DNA from: AP-15 sp963747735
Lineage (GTDB): Bacteria; Pseudomonadota; Alphaproteobacteria; ATCC43930; CGMCC-115725
Direction: 5' to 3'
NCBI GenBank assembly: GCA_963747735.1
Contig: CAVVGE010000019.1
Location: 558,001 to 622,000, forward strand
Length of the DNA stretch: 64,000 nucleotides
Shown: positions 49,429-58,810 of the stretch, piece by piece
How the letters are laid out: each line of letters begins with the position of its first letter
How positions within the stretch are numbered: position 1 is the first letter of the stretch
Notes under the pieces: model-generated
Told to the model about the DNA's origin: nothing
The model's input: only the letters and a program-made list of their open reading frames with translations
The model's database searches: none
Program-made: the position numbers and the translations under genes

Positions 49429-49563
49429 TTTCCCCTCCAATCCGCTCCGAGACCGCGCCCAGCGGTTTGCGCAAGACTGCGGAGCTCGGTTGGCGCAGGT
49501 CAAGGGAGCAGTCGCGCATTCGGCGGCTGCAATGTTCACGCTTCTCGGCAGGAACGGTGACGG

Positions 49564-51069
49564 TTATCGGGCGCGCGGATCGGGGATCGGGTCGAGCGGC
49601 CAGATCGGGCGGCGCACCTTGGTGAAGAGCTCGGGCAGGTAGTTGACCTGGCACAGCGCGCCGGTATCGACCAGAACGATTTCGCGGGCGATCGGCTCGA
49701 AGGCGGCGCGGAAGTGCTGCATCGACTTGACCGCGACCGTCGTGTAGCGGGTCGGGTCGATGCCGAGCGAGGTGAGCTGGCCGAGGTCGGTCGCCTGGCC
49801 GTTGTTGGTGATGACGATGATGTCGATGCCGGTGCGGCCGCCGACACGAAACACCATCGACGGCCCGTAATTGCGCTCGACCCCGCCGCCCATCGGGCCG
49901 TAGGCGATGAATTTGCCGTTTGTCAGGCAAACCACCTCGCCTTCGAGCGTCAACGGACCGCCGCCCATCGCCGGGTCGGTCTTGCCGCCGAGGATAAGCG
50001 TGGCGCGGGCGCCGACCCCGGCGCGCATCCCCTCCTGCACCGCCTCGGCGTCGCAGATCGCGTGAAATGCTACCCGCTCGATGCCGCCCTTGACGAGGCC
50101 GTCGAGGAGCGCCGTGGCGTCGCCATAGCCGCCGCCTCCGGGATTGTCGGTGAAGTCGGCGACGACAAGCGGCTTGTCGCCGGGCTTGCCTTGCCGCGCG
50201 CGGGCGACCGCCTCGGCCACGCCCAGCATATGCACCGTGGTGAACTCGCGCTCGGCCCAGGCGTGGTCCATAAACGCCTCGGCGACCGCCCTCCCGTTCG
50301 GGTCGGCACCATCGGTGGTGACGGTTGCCGAAGGGCCGACATCATGGATATTGGCGAGGGGAAAGCCGGCGCAGATGCTGACCGCGAGCACCTCGCCGCG
50401 CGCTTCGAGCGCCTCGCCGCGGGCGATCAATTCGGCCATCGGCCCCGCCTGCGTGCGGCCCCAGTCGAGACCGTGCAGCATCGGCCGGCGGGCAATGACC
50501 GTCACCGGCCGCACCTCGCCGCGCATCGCGCGTTCGAGCAATTCGGCCGCCTGCCGTGCGCGCTCGTACATGTCGATATGCGGGTAGGTGCGAAAGGCGA
50601 TCAGCGCATTGGCGTTGTCGGCCATTCTCTTGGTGACGTTGGCGTGCAGGTCGAGGGTGGCGACGATCGGCACTTGGAGACCGAGACGGCCGCGCAGCCG
50701 CGCCAACAGCTCGCCCTCGGCGTCCTCGTGGCTCTGGGTGACCATCGCGCCATGCAGGTGCAGCAGCACGCCGTCGATCGGCGCCCTGTTTGCGACCGCG
50801 TCGAGGATCATTCCGGCGATCGCCTCGAACGCCGCGTCGGCGACGATGCCCGACGGGTTGGGGTTGGCCGAGACCGGGTGCACCAGGCTCCAGCCGTATT
50901 TGTCGGCCGCCTCGAACGTCGCGCCCAAGGCTGAGCGGGTGCCGCGAAACGCCGCCGGGATCTCGTTTTCGAGATGAAAATCGCGCCGCCGGATCAGCGC
51001 CAGATCGGTCCGGACCCGGCTGAACGTATTGGTCTCGTGCATAAACCGGGCAGTCAGAACACGGGTCAC
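49564..51069 (-). CDS. M81 family metallopeptidase (MlrC-like)
   Basis: A 501-residue protein with ARFMHETNTFSRVRTDL at the start, GVLLHLHGAMVTQSHEDAEGELLARLR, VATLDLHANVTKRM and FRTYPHIDMYERARQAAELL. These are the metal-binding and N-domain motifs of the microcystinase C family. The C-domain has VADFTDNPGGGGYGDAT and VVITNNGQATDLGQL. In other bacteria MlrC hydrolyses small peptides; here the substrate is unknown. The GTG start at 51069 has GAGGTGA at good spacing and overlaps the stop of the DUF5615 gene. Confidence 0.85.
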   Translation of the reverse strand: MTRVLTARFMHETNTFSRVRTDLALIRRRDFHLENEIPAAFRGTRSALGATFEAADKYGWSLVHPVSANPNPSGIVADAAFEAIAGMILDAVANRAPIDGVLLHLHGAMVTQSHEDAEGELLARLRGRLGLQVPIVATLDLHANVTKRMADNANALIAFRTYPHIDMYERARQAAELLERAMRGEVRPVTVIARRPMLHGLDWGRTQAGPMAELIARGEALEARGEVLAVSICAGFPLANIHDVGPSATVTTDGADPNGRAVAEAFMDHAWAEREFTTVHMLGVAEAVARARQGKPGDKPLVVADFTDNPGGGGYGDATALLDGLVKGGIERVAFHAICDAEAVQEGMRAGVGARATLILGGKTDPAMGGGPLTLEGEVVCLTNGKFIAYGPMGGGVERNYGPSMVFRVGGRTGIDIIVITNNGQATDLGQLTSLGIDPTRYTTVAVKSMQHFRAAFEPIAREIVLVDTGALCQVNYLPELFTKVRRPIWPLDPIPDPRAR

Positions 51070-51443
51070 GAGGTCACCTCGAAAGAGTGCAGGAAGCGAT
51101 GGCGAGATCGCCGACAACAGGACGATCGGCCGACGCTTCGTACCTGCCCGGGGCGCGCGGCCGAAATGGCGGAAAGAATCTCCTGCACGAGAGGCCGCAA
51201 GTGCTCCAGCCGGTTTGACCGGGCCCGGACAAGAACGATCCCGAAGGGCAGCGTCGAAACCCGCTGCTGAAACTCGATACTGCGATCCATCGTAACCGGC
51301 ACCTCGTACCGCCCAGCCATCTGTCGCAGCAGGTCGCCGTTCCTGATGCCGGCCCACCCTCGTCCGGCCACGGTGTCGACCGCGTGGTCCGGCAATTGGG
51401 CGGCGAGCCCTATCGGCAGATGCTCGTCAAGCAGCACGCGCAT
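51066..51443 (-). CDS. DUF5615 PIN-like protein (putative toxin of a DUF433/DUF5615 pair)
   Basis: A 125-residue PIN-like protein beginning MRVLLDEHLPIGLAAQLPDHAVDTVAGRGWAG with the characteristic acidic D-E near the N-terminus, and VPVTMDRSIEFQQRVSTLPFGIVLVRARSN with the second acidic site. DUF5615 proteins are Mut7-C/PIN-like nucleases usually encoded right after a DUF433 gene. A start ATG at 51443 overlaps the DUF433 end by 17 bases. The C-terminal 30 residues are Arg/Ser/Cys-rich and unlike the family. The last codons overlap the M81 start. Confidence 0.7.
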   Translation of the reverse strand: MRVLLDEHLPIGLAAQLPDHAVDTVAGRGWAGIRNGDLLRQMAGRYEVPVTMDRSIEFQQRVSTLPFGIVLVRARSNRLEHLRPLVQEILSAISAARPGQVRSVGRSSCCRRSRHRFLHSFEVTS

Positions 51444-51651
51444 CGGCGAGCAAAATATCGCGAGCGCGGTCGAGCGCAGCGATCGCCTGCTCGCGGGTTA
51501 CCGAAGGAAACTGATTCAGAAATTCGTCGAGGGTATCGCCCGCTTCCAAGTAATCGAACAACGATCGCACCGGCACGCGCGTGCCGGCGAACACCGGCAT
51601 TCCACCGAGAATATCGGGGTCGGTTACGACGACGGGACCGGGCTGCGTCAT
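51427..51651 (-). CDS. DUF433 antitoxin-like protein
   Basis: A 74-residue DUF433 protein: VVTDPDILGGMPVFAGTRVPVRSLFDYLEAGDTLDEFLNQFPSVTREQAIAALDRARDIL is nearly the family consensus, a winged-helix-like DNA-binding fold. It is encoded first with the DUF5615 gene overlapping its end, the normal order for this proposed toxin-antitoxin arrangement. ATG 51651 has AGGAGC upstream. Confidence 0.82.
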   Translation of the reverse strand: MTQPGPVVVTDPDILGGMPVFAGTRVPVRSLFDYLEAGDTLDEFLNQFPSVTREQAIAALDRARDILLADARAA

Positions 51652-52020
51652 AAAGCTGCTCCTGGTTCGCTGCGGCATATTCCAAAAGCAGAGGCTCGCC
51701 AAGAGGTAAGCGGCGCCCGGCGCTTTGCCAATTCCGCTTCGGCGACGCGCGAGCCAAGGCCGGGATCCGCGGGGTAGATCGAGCAGGCCGTTCGTCGGCC
51801 CCGTTTATCAGCGCCATCCAGGATCATGCCGGCAATCTGCTCGAGCGCCGCATCCGGAACGGTCCAGCCCGCACCTGCCAACGGTTGCGCGGGAAGAGCA
51901 TCGAGCAGCGACACGCACAATGGTGCGCGCCGCAGCCCCTCACGAATCCCAGGTTCGCGGACGAGGTCAGTGCGATCGAAGCTGCGAATCTCGCGGGCCG
52001 GGCAGAACCGCGCTCGGCCT
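51652..52020 (-). pseudogene. Short remnant possibly derived from an M81-type gene
   Basis: On the minus strand an open frame reads FDRTDLVREPGIREGLRRAP and then GWTVPDAALEQIAGMILDGADKRG. The last part parallels ADAAFEAIAGMILDAVANRA of the intact M81 gene about 1 kb downstream, but the metal motifs are missing and the frame ends at 51648. It may be the N-terminal scrap of a duplicated gene. The rest of the 51652-52187 gap has nothing else recognisable. Confidence 0.3.
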
Positions 52021-52187
52021 TGCGACTCGGATCAGCGCGCGCAGCCGAGCACTTCTGAGCCAGGCTGCTCCGCCCGACGACCTTCGGGTCATCACAACGG
52101 CCACCCCCGCTGCACTTGGTGGACGCACTATTGGCGATCGCCGCCCGGTGCTGGTTTGCATCGGAGGGCGCCTATATCATTGGGGGA

Positions 52188-53861
52188 ATGCTGTTGGGGC
52201 TGACCGTCCGCGAAATTGTTTTGATCGATCGGCTCGATTTGGCCTTTCGTGCGGGGTTGTGCGTGCTGACCGGGGAGACCGGGGCGGGGAAGTCGATCTT
52301 GCTCGATGCGCTGGGCTTGGCGCTGGGGCGGCGTGCAGAGGCGGGGCTGGTGCGGCAGGGTGCCGGAGAGGCAGCGGTCACTGCCGAATTCGCGGTCGGG
52401 CGCAACCATCCAGCGCATGCATTGCTGCGCGAGGCCGGGCTCGATGCCGATGCCGAGACGATCGTGTTGCGCCGCCTGCTGCGCAGCGACGGCAAAAGCC
52501 GTGCCTTTGTCAATGACGAGCCGGCGAGCATCGGCCTTTTGCGTCAGCTCGGCGACAGCCTTGTGGAAATCCAGGGCCAGTTCGAGCAGCGCGGGCTGCT
52601 CGACCCGGCCGAGCATCGCGCGATCCTCGATGCCTTTGCCGAGGCGGCGGTCGATCGGGCGGCGCTGGCCGCCGCGTGGCACGGCTGGCGCGGGGCGCGG
52701 CAACGTGAAGCCGAAGCCGCCCGGCTGCTCGCCTCCAGCCGCGAGGAAGAGGAATTGCTGCGCCATCATCTGGCCGAGCTCGAGGCGCTCGCCCTCGAGC
52801 CCGACGAGGAGGATCGCCTCGCAGCCCGCCGGACGTTATTGCAAAACGCCGAGCGGCTGGCCGAAACCTTGAGCGAGACGATCGGCGAGCTCGACGGCGA
52901 GGCCGGTGCGCAAGCAGCGCTCGCCCGCGCCGCACGCCGTCTCGAACGCGCCCGGGCCCGCGCCCAAGGGCTTTTCGACGAGGCGCTCGCCGCGACCGAG
53001 CGCGCCGCCGCCGAGACCGCCGAGGCGCTCGCCATGCTGGAAGCTGCCGCGCGCGGCCTCGAGCTCGACCCGCGTGAGCTCGAAACCGTCGAGGAGCGGC
53101 TTTTCGCTTTGCGTGCCGCGGCGCGCAAGCACCAGGTCGCGGTCGCCGAGCTGCCGGCGCTGCGCGAGGCGATCGCGAATCGGCTGGAGACGATCGAGGC
53201 CGGCGTCGAGGGGGTCGAAACCCTGGTCCGGCTGACCGCCGCGGCACGCGCTGAATTTGTCGCTGCCGCCGAACGCGTCTCGCGCGCGCGGGCGGAGGCC
53301 GCGCGCCGCCTCGACGCCGGCGTCGAGGCGGAATTAAAGCCGTTGCGGCTCGACAAGGCACAGTTCCGCACCGTGCTGACCGCGCTCGACGAGCCCGAAT
53401 GGGGCGAGCATGGCCGCGAGCGCGTGCATTTCGAGATTGCCACGATCCCCGGCGCCCCGTTTGGCCCGCTGGCAAAGATCGCCTCGGGCGGCGAGCTGTC
53501 GCGCTTTATGCTGGCCTTGAAGCTCGTTCTCTCGGGGACCTCGTCGGTGCCGACGCTGATTTTCGACGAGGTCGACAGCGGCATCGGCGGTGCCGTCGCC
53601 GCCGCTGTCGGCGAGCGCTTGCAGCGGCTCGGCACCAGCTTGCAGGTGCTGGTCGTCACCCACTCGCCGCAGGTCGCGGCGCGCGGCGCCACGCATTGGC
53701 GCGTCGCCAAATCCCTCAGCGAGCGCCGGACCGTGACCCGCGTCGAGGAATTGGATCAGGAGACCCGGCGGGAGGAGATCGCGCGCATGCTGTCGGGGCG
53801 CACCGTGACCACCGAGGCCCGTGCGGCGGCGGCGAGCCTGATCGCCGGGGGCCGCGCGTGA
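52188..53861 (+). CDS. recN: DNA repair protein RecN
   Basis: A 557-residue SMC-like ATPase. The N-terminal Walker A is CVLTGETGAGKSILLDALGLALGRRAE; RLLRSDGKSRAFVNDEPASIGLLRQLGDSLVEIQGQFEQRGLLDP is the RecN-specific segment. A long coiled coil of two Ala/Glu/Arg-rich arms follows, and the C-terminal signature and Walker B are LAKIASGGELSRFMLALKLVLSG and PTLIFDEVDSGIGGAVAAAVGERL. It acts in double-strand-break repair. ATG 52188 follows TTGGGGGA. ligA starts at its stop codon. Confidence 0.92.
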   Translation: MLLGLTVREIVLIDRLDLAFRAGLCVLTGETGAGKSILLDALGLALGRRAEAGLVRQGAGEAAVTAEFAVGRNHPAHALLREAGLDADAETIVLRRLLRSDGKSRAFVNDEPASIGLLRQLGDSLVEIQGQFEQRGLLDPAEHRAILDAFAEAAVDRAALAAAWHGWRGARQREAEAARLLASSREEEELLRHHLAELEALALEPDEEDRLAARRTLLQNAERLAETLSETIGELDGEAGAQAALARAARRLERARARAQGLFDEALAATERAAAETAEALAMLEAAARGLELDPRELETVEERLFALRAAARKHQVAVAELPALREAIANRLETIEAGVEGVETLVRLTAAARAEFVAAAERVSRARAEAARRLDAGVEAELKPLRLDKAQFRTVLTALDEPEWGEHGRERVHFEIATIPGAPFGPLAKIASGGELSRFMLALKLVLSGTSSVPTLIFDEVDSGIGGAVAAAVGERLQRLGTSLQVLVVTHSPQVAARGATHWRVAKSLSERRTVTRVEELDQETRREEIARMLSGRTVTTEARAAAASLIAGGRA

Positions 53862-55993
53862 CCGCCGCGCGCCGCAGGGCGCCGGTCGCCGAGCCCCGCC
53901 CGGTCGAGACGCTGAGCGAGGACGAAGCCAAACGCGAGCTGGCCGACCTCGCGGCCGAAATCGGGCGGCACGACCGGCTCTATTATACCGACGCCGCGCC
54001 TGAGATTTCCGACGCCGGATACGACGCGCTGCGCCGCCGCAACACCGAGATCGAGGCCCGTTTTCCAGAGCTGGTGCGCGCCGACAGCCCGCAGCACAGG
54101 GTTGGCGCCGCCGCCGCCGCCGGCTTTGCCAAGGTCACCCACACGCGACCGATGCTGTCGCTCGAAAACGCCTTCGACGAAGCCGATGTCCGCGATTTTT
54201 TTGCCGGCATCCGCAATTTCTTCAGCCGGCCGGCGGACCGCGAGCTGGTCGCCGAAGATGCGATCGAGGTCATGGCCGAGCCCAAGATCGACGGGTTGTC
54301 GCTGGGCTTGCGCTATGAGCGTGGCCGGCTGGTGCAGGCGGCGACGCGCGGCGACGGGGTGACCGGGGAAGACGTGAGCGCGAACATTCGCACCGTCGGC
54401 AGCGTGCCGGGCACATTGAGCGGGACCGGCTGGCCCGACGTGATCGAAATCCGCGGCGAAATCTATATGGAGCGCCGCGGCTTTTTTGTGCTGAACGAGG
54501 AGCGCGCCGCCGCCGGCGAGAGCGCCTTTGCCAACCCGCGCAATTCCGCCGCGGGCTCGTTGCGCCAGCTCGACCCGGCGATCACCGCGCGCCGCCCGCT
54601 TGCTTTTTTTGCCTATGCCTGGGGCGAGGCGAGCACACCCTTCGCCCGCACCCATGCCGAGGCGCTCGACCGCTTCCGCCGATGGGGCCTTACCGTCAAC
54701 GACCGCTCGCGCCTGTGCCGCGGTGTCGGCGAGGTCCTGGCCTATTATCAAAACATTGCCGCCGATCGCGCCAGCCTGCCCTATGACATCGACGGCGTCG
54801 TCTACAAGGTCAACGATCTCGGTCTGCAGGAGCGGCTCGGCATGGTCAGCCGGGCGCCGCGCTGGGCCTTGGCGCACAAATTTCCGGCCGAGCAGGCGCA
54901 GACGGTCCTGCGCGACATCCTGGTCTCGGTCGGCCGCCAGGGTGCCTTGACCCCGATCGCGATGCTCGAGCCCGTCACCGTCGGCGGTGTCGTGGTGCAG
55001 CGCGCCACGCTCCACAACGAGGACGAGATCGCGCGCAAGGATGTCCGCATCGGCGACACCGTCATTGTCCAGCGCGCCGGCGACGTGATCCCGCAGATCG
55101 TCGGCGTGGTCGCCGAGCGCCGCCCGCCCGCCGCCCGGCCATATCAATTCCCGGACCATTGCCCGATCTGCGGCAGCCTCGCGGTGCGCGAGCCGCGGAT
55201 GGTGGCGCGACGCTGCACCGGAGGCCTGATTTGCCCGGCGCAGGCGGTCGAGCGGCTGAAGCATTTTGTCGGCCGCAACTCGTTCGACATCGAAGGGCTC
55301 GGCTCGAAGCACATTCAGGCCTTCTGGCAGGACGGGCTGATCCGCGGGCCGGGCGACATCTTCCGCCTCGACCCGGGTGTCATCGCCCGGCGCGAGGGCT
55401 GGGCGGAGGTCAGCGCGCAAAAGCTCGTCGCCGCGATCGACCAGCGGCGGCGGATCGCGTTCGACCGCTTTATCAACGCGCTGGGCATTCCGCAGGTGGG
55501 CCAGGCGACGGCACGGCTGCTCGCCCGCCATTATCGCTCGCTCGGGCATTGGCGGGCCGAGATGGAGCAGGCGCAGGGACCCGAAAGCGAAGCGCGCGCG
55601 GGATTGCTCGGTGTGCACGGCATCGGGGCCGACATGGCCGCCGACATCGTCGGCTTTTTCGCCGAGCCGCATAATCGTGAAGTGCTCGACGATTTGGCGC
55701 GCGAGGTCACGGTGCCCGATTATCAGGCGCCGGCGCAGCGCATGGCCTCGCCGTTGGCCGGCAAGACCATCGTCTTTACCGGCGCGCTCGACCGCATGAG
55801 CCGCTCCGAGGCGAAGGCGCGCGCCGAGGCGCTGGGCGCCAATGTGACGAGCTCGGTCTCGGCCAAGACCGATTACCTCGTCGCCGGCGCCGATCCGGGC
55901 TCCAAGGCAACGAAAGCGGCGGCGCTCGGTGTCGCCGTGCTCGACGAGGCCGCCTGGCTGGCGCTCGCCGGCGAGGCCGCTCCGGCGGGCTGA
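53858..55993 (+). CDS. ligA: NAD-dependent DNA ligase
   Basis: A 711-residue LigA. ETLSEDEAKRELADLAAEIGRHDRLYYTDAAPEISDAGYDALRRR is domain Ia. The nucleotidyl lysine is K143 in AEPKIDGLSLGLRYERG. The OB-fold region follows, a Cys4 zinc site is made by CPICGS...CTGGLICPAQ, helix-hairpin-helix repeats follow, and a BRCT domain ends the chain (KTIVFTGALDRMSRSEAKARAEALGANVTSSVSAKTDYLVAG). It seals nicks in replication and repair. The GTG start overlaps the recN stop as GTGA, so the two are translationally coupled. Confidence 0.95.
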   Translation: MTAARRRAPVAEPRPVETLSEDEAKRELADLAAEIGRHDRLYYTDAAPEISDAGYDALRRRNTEIEARFPELVRADSPQHRVGAAAAAGFAKVTHTRPMLSLENAFDEADVRDFFAGIRNFFSRPADRELVAEDAIEVMAEPKIDGLSLGLRYERGRLVQAATRGDGVTGEDVSANIRTVGSVPGTLSGTGWPDVIEIRGEIYMERRGFFVLNEERAAAGESAFANPRNSAAGSLRQLDPAITARRPLAFFAYAWGEASTPFARTHAEALDRFRRWGLTVNDRSRLCRGVGEVLAYYQNIAADRASLPYDIDGVVYKVNDLGLQERLGMVSRAPRWALAHKFPAEQAQTVLRDILVSVGRQGALTPIAMLEPVTVGGVVVQRATLHNEDEIARKDVRIGDTVIVQRAGDVIPQIVGVVAERRPPAARPYQFPDHCPICGSLAVREPRMVARRCTGGLICPAQAVERLKHFVGRNSFDIEGLGSKHIQAFWQDGLIRGPGDIFRLDPGVIARREGWAEVSAQKLVAAIDQRRRIAFDRFINALGIPQVGQATARLLARHYRSLGHWRAEMEQAQGPESEARAGLLGVHGIGADMAADIVGFFAEPHNREVLDDLAREVTVPDYQAPAQRMASPLAGKTIVFTGALDRMSRSEAKARAEALGANVTSSVSAKTDYLVAGADPGSKATKAAALGVAVLDEAAWLALAGEAAPAG

Positions 55994-56002
55994 CGAGCAG
56001 CG

Positions 56003-57007
56003 GTGCTGCGCATCGACGAAGCCGTCGGCGAGGATCGCGGCGAACCGGTCCTCGTCTTCGGCCGCGCGCCGGCCGAAGAGATCGCCCCTCTCTCGGCGCG
56101 GCTGTCGTTCTCCGCAGCTGATTTGCCGGACAGCAACCGCCGCGAGCCGCCATCCCCCCGCGCCGCCGCCGCACCGGCTGCCGAGCGCGAGCCGCCGGTC
56201 GGCTCCCGCTTTCGGGCGCGGCCGTTCGGCCCGGTCGGATCGCTGCTGCTGCATTTGCTGCCGCTCTTATTGCTGCTCGATTGGCCGATGCAGCCGCCGG
56301 CCGTGGTGACGCCGATCCCGGTGCAGCTGGTGCTGGAGCCACCGCCCGCGCCGCCCCAGCCGCAACCGAAACCCCCGCCGCCGAAGCCCGAGGCAAAGCC
56401 GCCGAAAGGCCGGATCGCGTCCGAAGACATCGGCGGCAAAGAGGCAAAGGCCAAGGACGAGACAAAAGCGGAGCCGCCGCCCGCGCCAAAGCCCGCGGCG
56501 GCCGCAGCGGCGCCGCAGCAAACTGCGCTCGCGGTGCCGCCGCCGCTGCCCGAGCCCGCGCCAAAGCCGCAGACAGTCGAGCCGCCGGTCGAGCACTTCG
56601 CGCGGCCGCTGCCAAAGCCAAAACCGACCCCGACGCAGCCGCCGCGCCAACGCGGCCAGACTCACCTGCTGCTTCTCCCCGCGCCCGGCCGGTTTCCCGG
56701 GCCGGCGGCGACGCGCAACGAATACCTCGCCTATATCGCCGCCTTGACCCGGCGCCATCTCAACCTTTTGCCGCTGTCGATGGTCGGCGCAAGGCGCGGC
56801 GAGACGGTCATCGATGTGCTGGTGATGGACAACGGCACGATCGCGTTGCTGCGGGTCGGGCATAGCTCGGGCTACCCCGACATCGACGAGCGGATCGAGC
56901 GGATGATCAGCGCCGTCGGCCGCTTTCCGCCCTTGCCGCAATGGTTCCAAGGGCCGAGCATGCAGCTCGAATTCAAGCTGCGCTTTCCCGAAGCGCTGGA
57001 TAATTAG
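56003..57007 (+). CDS. TonB-like energy transducer protein
   Basis: A 334-residue protein: an N-terminal cytosolic stretch, a hydrophobic helix LLLHLLPLLLLLDW near residue 75, a long Pro/Lys/Ala-rich linker that should span the periplasm (about 85-215), and a C-terminal TonB-like domain (AYIAALTRRHLNLLPLSMV, VIDVLVMDNGTIALLRVGHSSGYPDIDERIERMI, MQLEFKLRF). The C-terminal VxxxVxxNGxxxxxxVxxSSGxxxLDxxA-type pattern is recognisable. No ExbBD genes are nearby. The GTG start at 56003 is nine bases after the ligA stop; an alternative start is hard to judge. Confidence 0.7.
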   Translation: MLRIDEAVGEDRGEPVLVFGRAPAEEIAPLSARLSFSAADLPDSNRREPPSPRAAAAPAAEREPPVGSRFRARPFGPVGSLLLHLLPLLLLLDWPMQPPAVVTPIPVQLVLEPPPAPPQPQPKPPPPKPEAKPPKGRIASEDIGGKEAKAKDETKAEPPPAPKPAAAAAAPQQTALAVPPPLPEPAPKPQTVEPPVEHFARPLPKPKPTPTQPPRQRGQTHLLLLPAPGRFPGPAATRNEYLAYIAALTRRHLNLLPLSMVGARRGETVIDVLVMDNGTIALLRVGHSSGYPDIDERIERMISAVGRFPPLPQWFQGPSMQLEFKLRFPEALDN

Positions 57008-57018
57008 GGGCCAAGCCC

Positions 57019-58782
57019 GTGCCGCAGCAGGTCGATCCGATCGTCGTCTCGGTGATCCAGCATCGTCTCCTGGCGATCGTCGAGGAGATGGGCGAGGCGA
57101 TGCTGCGCACCGCCTATTCGCAGATCCTCAATTCGAGCCGCGATTTTTCGACTGCGATCTGCGATCTCGACGGCCGGCTGATCGCCCAGGCCGAGCATGT
57201 GCCGATCCATGTCGGCGCCTTGCCCTATGCGGCCAGGGCGGTCACCGAGTTTTTTGCCGACGACATCCATCCGGGCGACGTGTTTCTCCTCAACGACCCC
57301 TATCGCGGCGGCAACCATCTGCCCGACCTGACCGCTTTTGTGCCGGTGTTCGAGGCGGGCCGGCCGCGCTTCTGGTCGATCAACCGGGCGCATCAGAGCG
57401 ATATCGGCGGCGCCACGCACGGCGCCTACAACGCCGCCGCCACCGACATCTGGCAGGAAGGGATTCGGATTACCCCGCTGCGGCTCTACGACGCCGGCAA
57501 ATTGCGCGCCGATTTGCTGGAGATGATCGCCACCAATGTACGCCATCCGCGCGACTTTAAGGGCGATCTCGCGGCGATGATCGGCTCGGCCCATGTCGGC
57601 GAGCGCCGGCTCTTGGCGCTCGCCGGGGAATTCGGGTGGACAACCCTGGACGCCGCGATCGAGGCGGTGCTCGACGGCGCCGAGCGCCAGACCCGCGCGA
57701 TCATCGCGCAGTGGCAGGACGGCGTCTATCGCGGCGAGGCGCTGCTCGACGACGACGGGCGCGGGAATGAGGACATCCATATCCGCGCGACGGTCACCAA
57801 ACGCGGCAGCGATCTCACGATCGACCTCTCCGACTCGCACGAGGAGGTCGCGAGCTTTGTCAATTCTTCCTATCCGAACATGCGCTCGGCGGTCGTTGTG
57901 GCGCTCTCCTATCTGATCGACCCGGACACGCCGAAAAACGACGGCACCTTCCGCCCGCTCGAGGTGATCGCCAGAGAGGGGACCGTGGTCTGGGCCAAGC
58001 CGGGCAAGCCCGTGACCCTGGCGACCAACCATTGCGGCCAGGAGATCATCGAGGCGATCGTCAAGGCGCTGGCGCCGGCCTGCCCGGACCGCGCCATGGC
58101 CGGCTGGGGCCGCCGCTTTCGTATCGCGGTCCAGGGCCGGGACCCGCGCTCGCAAAAGCCGTTCATCTGGCATTTCTTTCAAGCGCGGCCGGGCGGCGGC
58201 GCTTCGCCTGCCGGCGACGGCTGGCCCGGTGCCGGCGAATGGCAGGCGGCGGGCGGGATCAAATTCGGCAGCCTCGAAGTGACCGAGGTGCGCTTCCCGC
58301 TGTTCTTTCGCCGCCACGAGTTCCGCCCCGATTCGGGCGGCGCCGGCCGATACCGCGGCGGCCCCGGCGGGGTCGTCGAGATGGTCGTCGAGACCGCGGA
58401 GCCGGCCATCGGCAACACCGCCGGCGACGGCGTGCGCCACGGCGCCTGCGGCATCCTCGGTGGCGCCGACGGTGTCCCACACCGCTACACGCTCCATTCC
58501 GAGGCCCGGCCGCCGCGCCCGATCAAGACCAAGGAAACCGGTCTCGAAATCCGCCCCGGCGATGTCTTGCTGCTCGAATCGGGTGGCGGCGGCGGCTGGG
58601 GAGACCCGAGCGCGCGCGACCCGGCAGCCATCGCCGAGGATGTCGCCAACGGGTTTGTGACCGGCCTCGATCTGACGAACTGCGCCCCCTCCCCGACCCT
58701 CCCCCGCTTGCGGGGGAGGAAGGAGCATCCTGCATTAGCTGAGGCTTTTCATTCCCCTCCTCCGCTTGCGGGGGAGGGTTAG
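57019..58782 (+). CDS. hyuB: Hydantoinase B/oxoprolinase family protein
   Basis: A 587-residue HyuB-type protein: DPIVVSVIQHRLLAIVEEMGEAMLRTAYSQILNSSRDFSTAICDLDGRL, HPGDVFLLNDPYRGGNHLPDLTAFVPVF, HQSDIGGATHGAYNAAATDIWQEG and LLESGGGGGWGDPSARDPAAIAEDV are all family marks. With HyuA it hydrolyses a hydantoin or 5-oxoproline-like ring with ATP. The last 30 or so residues (PTLPRLRGRKEHPALAEAFHSPPPLAGEG) are not family sequence but are coded by palindromic repeats; the stop TAG lies inside the second repeat. Start GTG 57019 with AGGGG upstream; 11 bases after the TonB-like gene. Confidence 0.88.
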   Translation: MPQQVDPIVVSVIQHRLLAIVEEMGEAMLRTAYSQILNSSRDFSTAICDLDGRLIAQAEHVPIHVGALPYAARAVTEFFADDIHPGDVFLLNDPYRGGNHLPDLTAFVPVFEAGRPRFWSINRAHQSDIGGATHGAYNAAATDIWQEGIRITPLRLYDAGKLRADLLEMIATNVRHPRDFKGDLAAMIGSAHVGERRLLALAGEFGWTTLDAAIEAVLDGAERQTRAIIAQWQDGVYRGEALLDDDGRGNEDIHIRATVTKRGSDLTIDLSDSHEEVASFVNSSYPNMRSAVVVALSYLIDPDTPKNDGTFRPLEVIAREGTVVWAKPGKPVTLATNHCGQEIIEAIVKALAPACPDRAMAGWGRRFRIAVQGRDPRSQKPFIWHFFQARPGGGASPAGDGWPGAGEWQAAGGIKFGSLEVTEVRFPLFFRRHEFRPDSGGAGRYRGGPGGVVEMVVETAEPAIGNTAGDGVRHGACGILGGADGVPHRYTLHSEARPPRPIKTKETGLEIRPGDVLLLESGGGGGWGDPSARDPAAIAEDVANGFVTGLDLTNCAPSPTLPRLRGRKEHPALAEAFHSPPPLAGEG

Positions 58783-58788
58783 GGTGGG
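58698..58788 (+). repeat. Two copies of a GC-rich palindromic repeat
   Basis: Copy 1 has ten-base perfect arms CCTCCCCCGC and GCGGGGGAGG around TT (58698-58719). Copy 2 has CCCTCCTCCGC/GCGGGGGAGGG arms around TT (58755-58778) and continues GGGTTAGGGTGGGG. They cover the 3' end of hyuB and lie just before the DUF559 gene. This repeat type, with a TTAGGG-type tail, is widespread in alphaproteobacterial intergenic regions. Confidence 0.85.
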
Positions 58789-58810
58789 GGGATCATCGGG
58801 CCGTGAGAAA

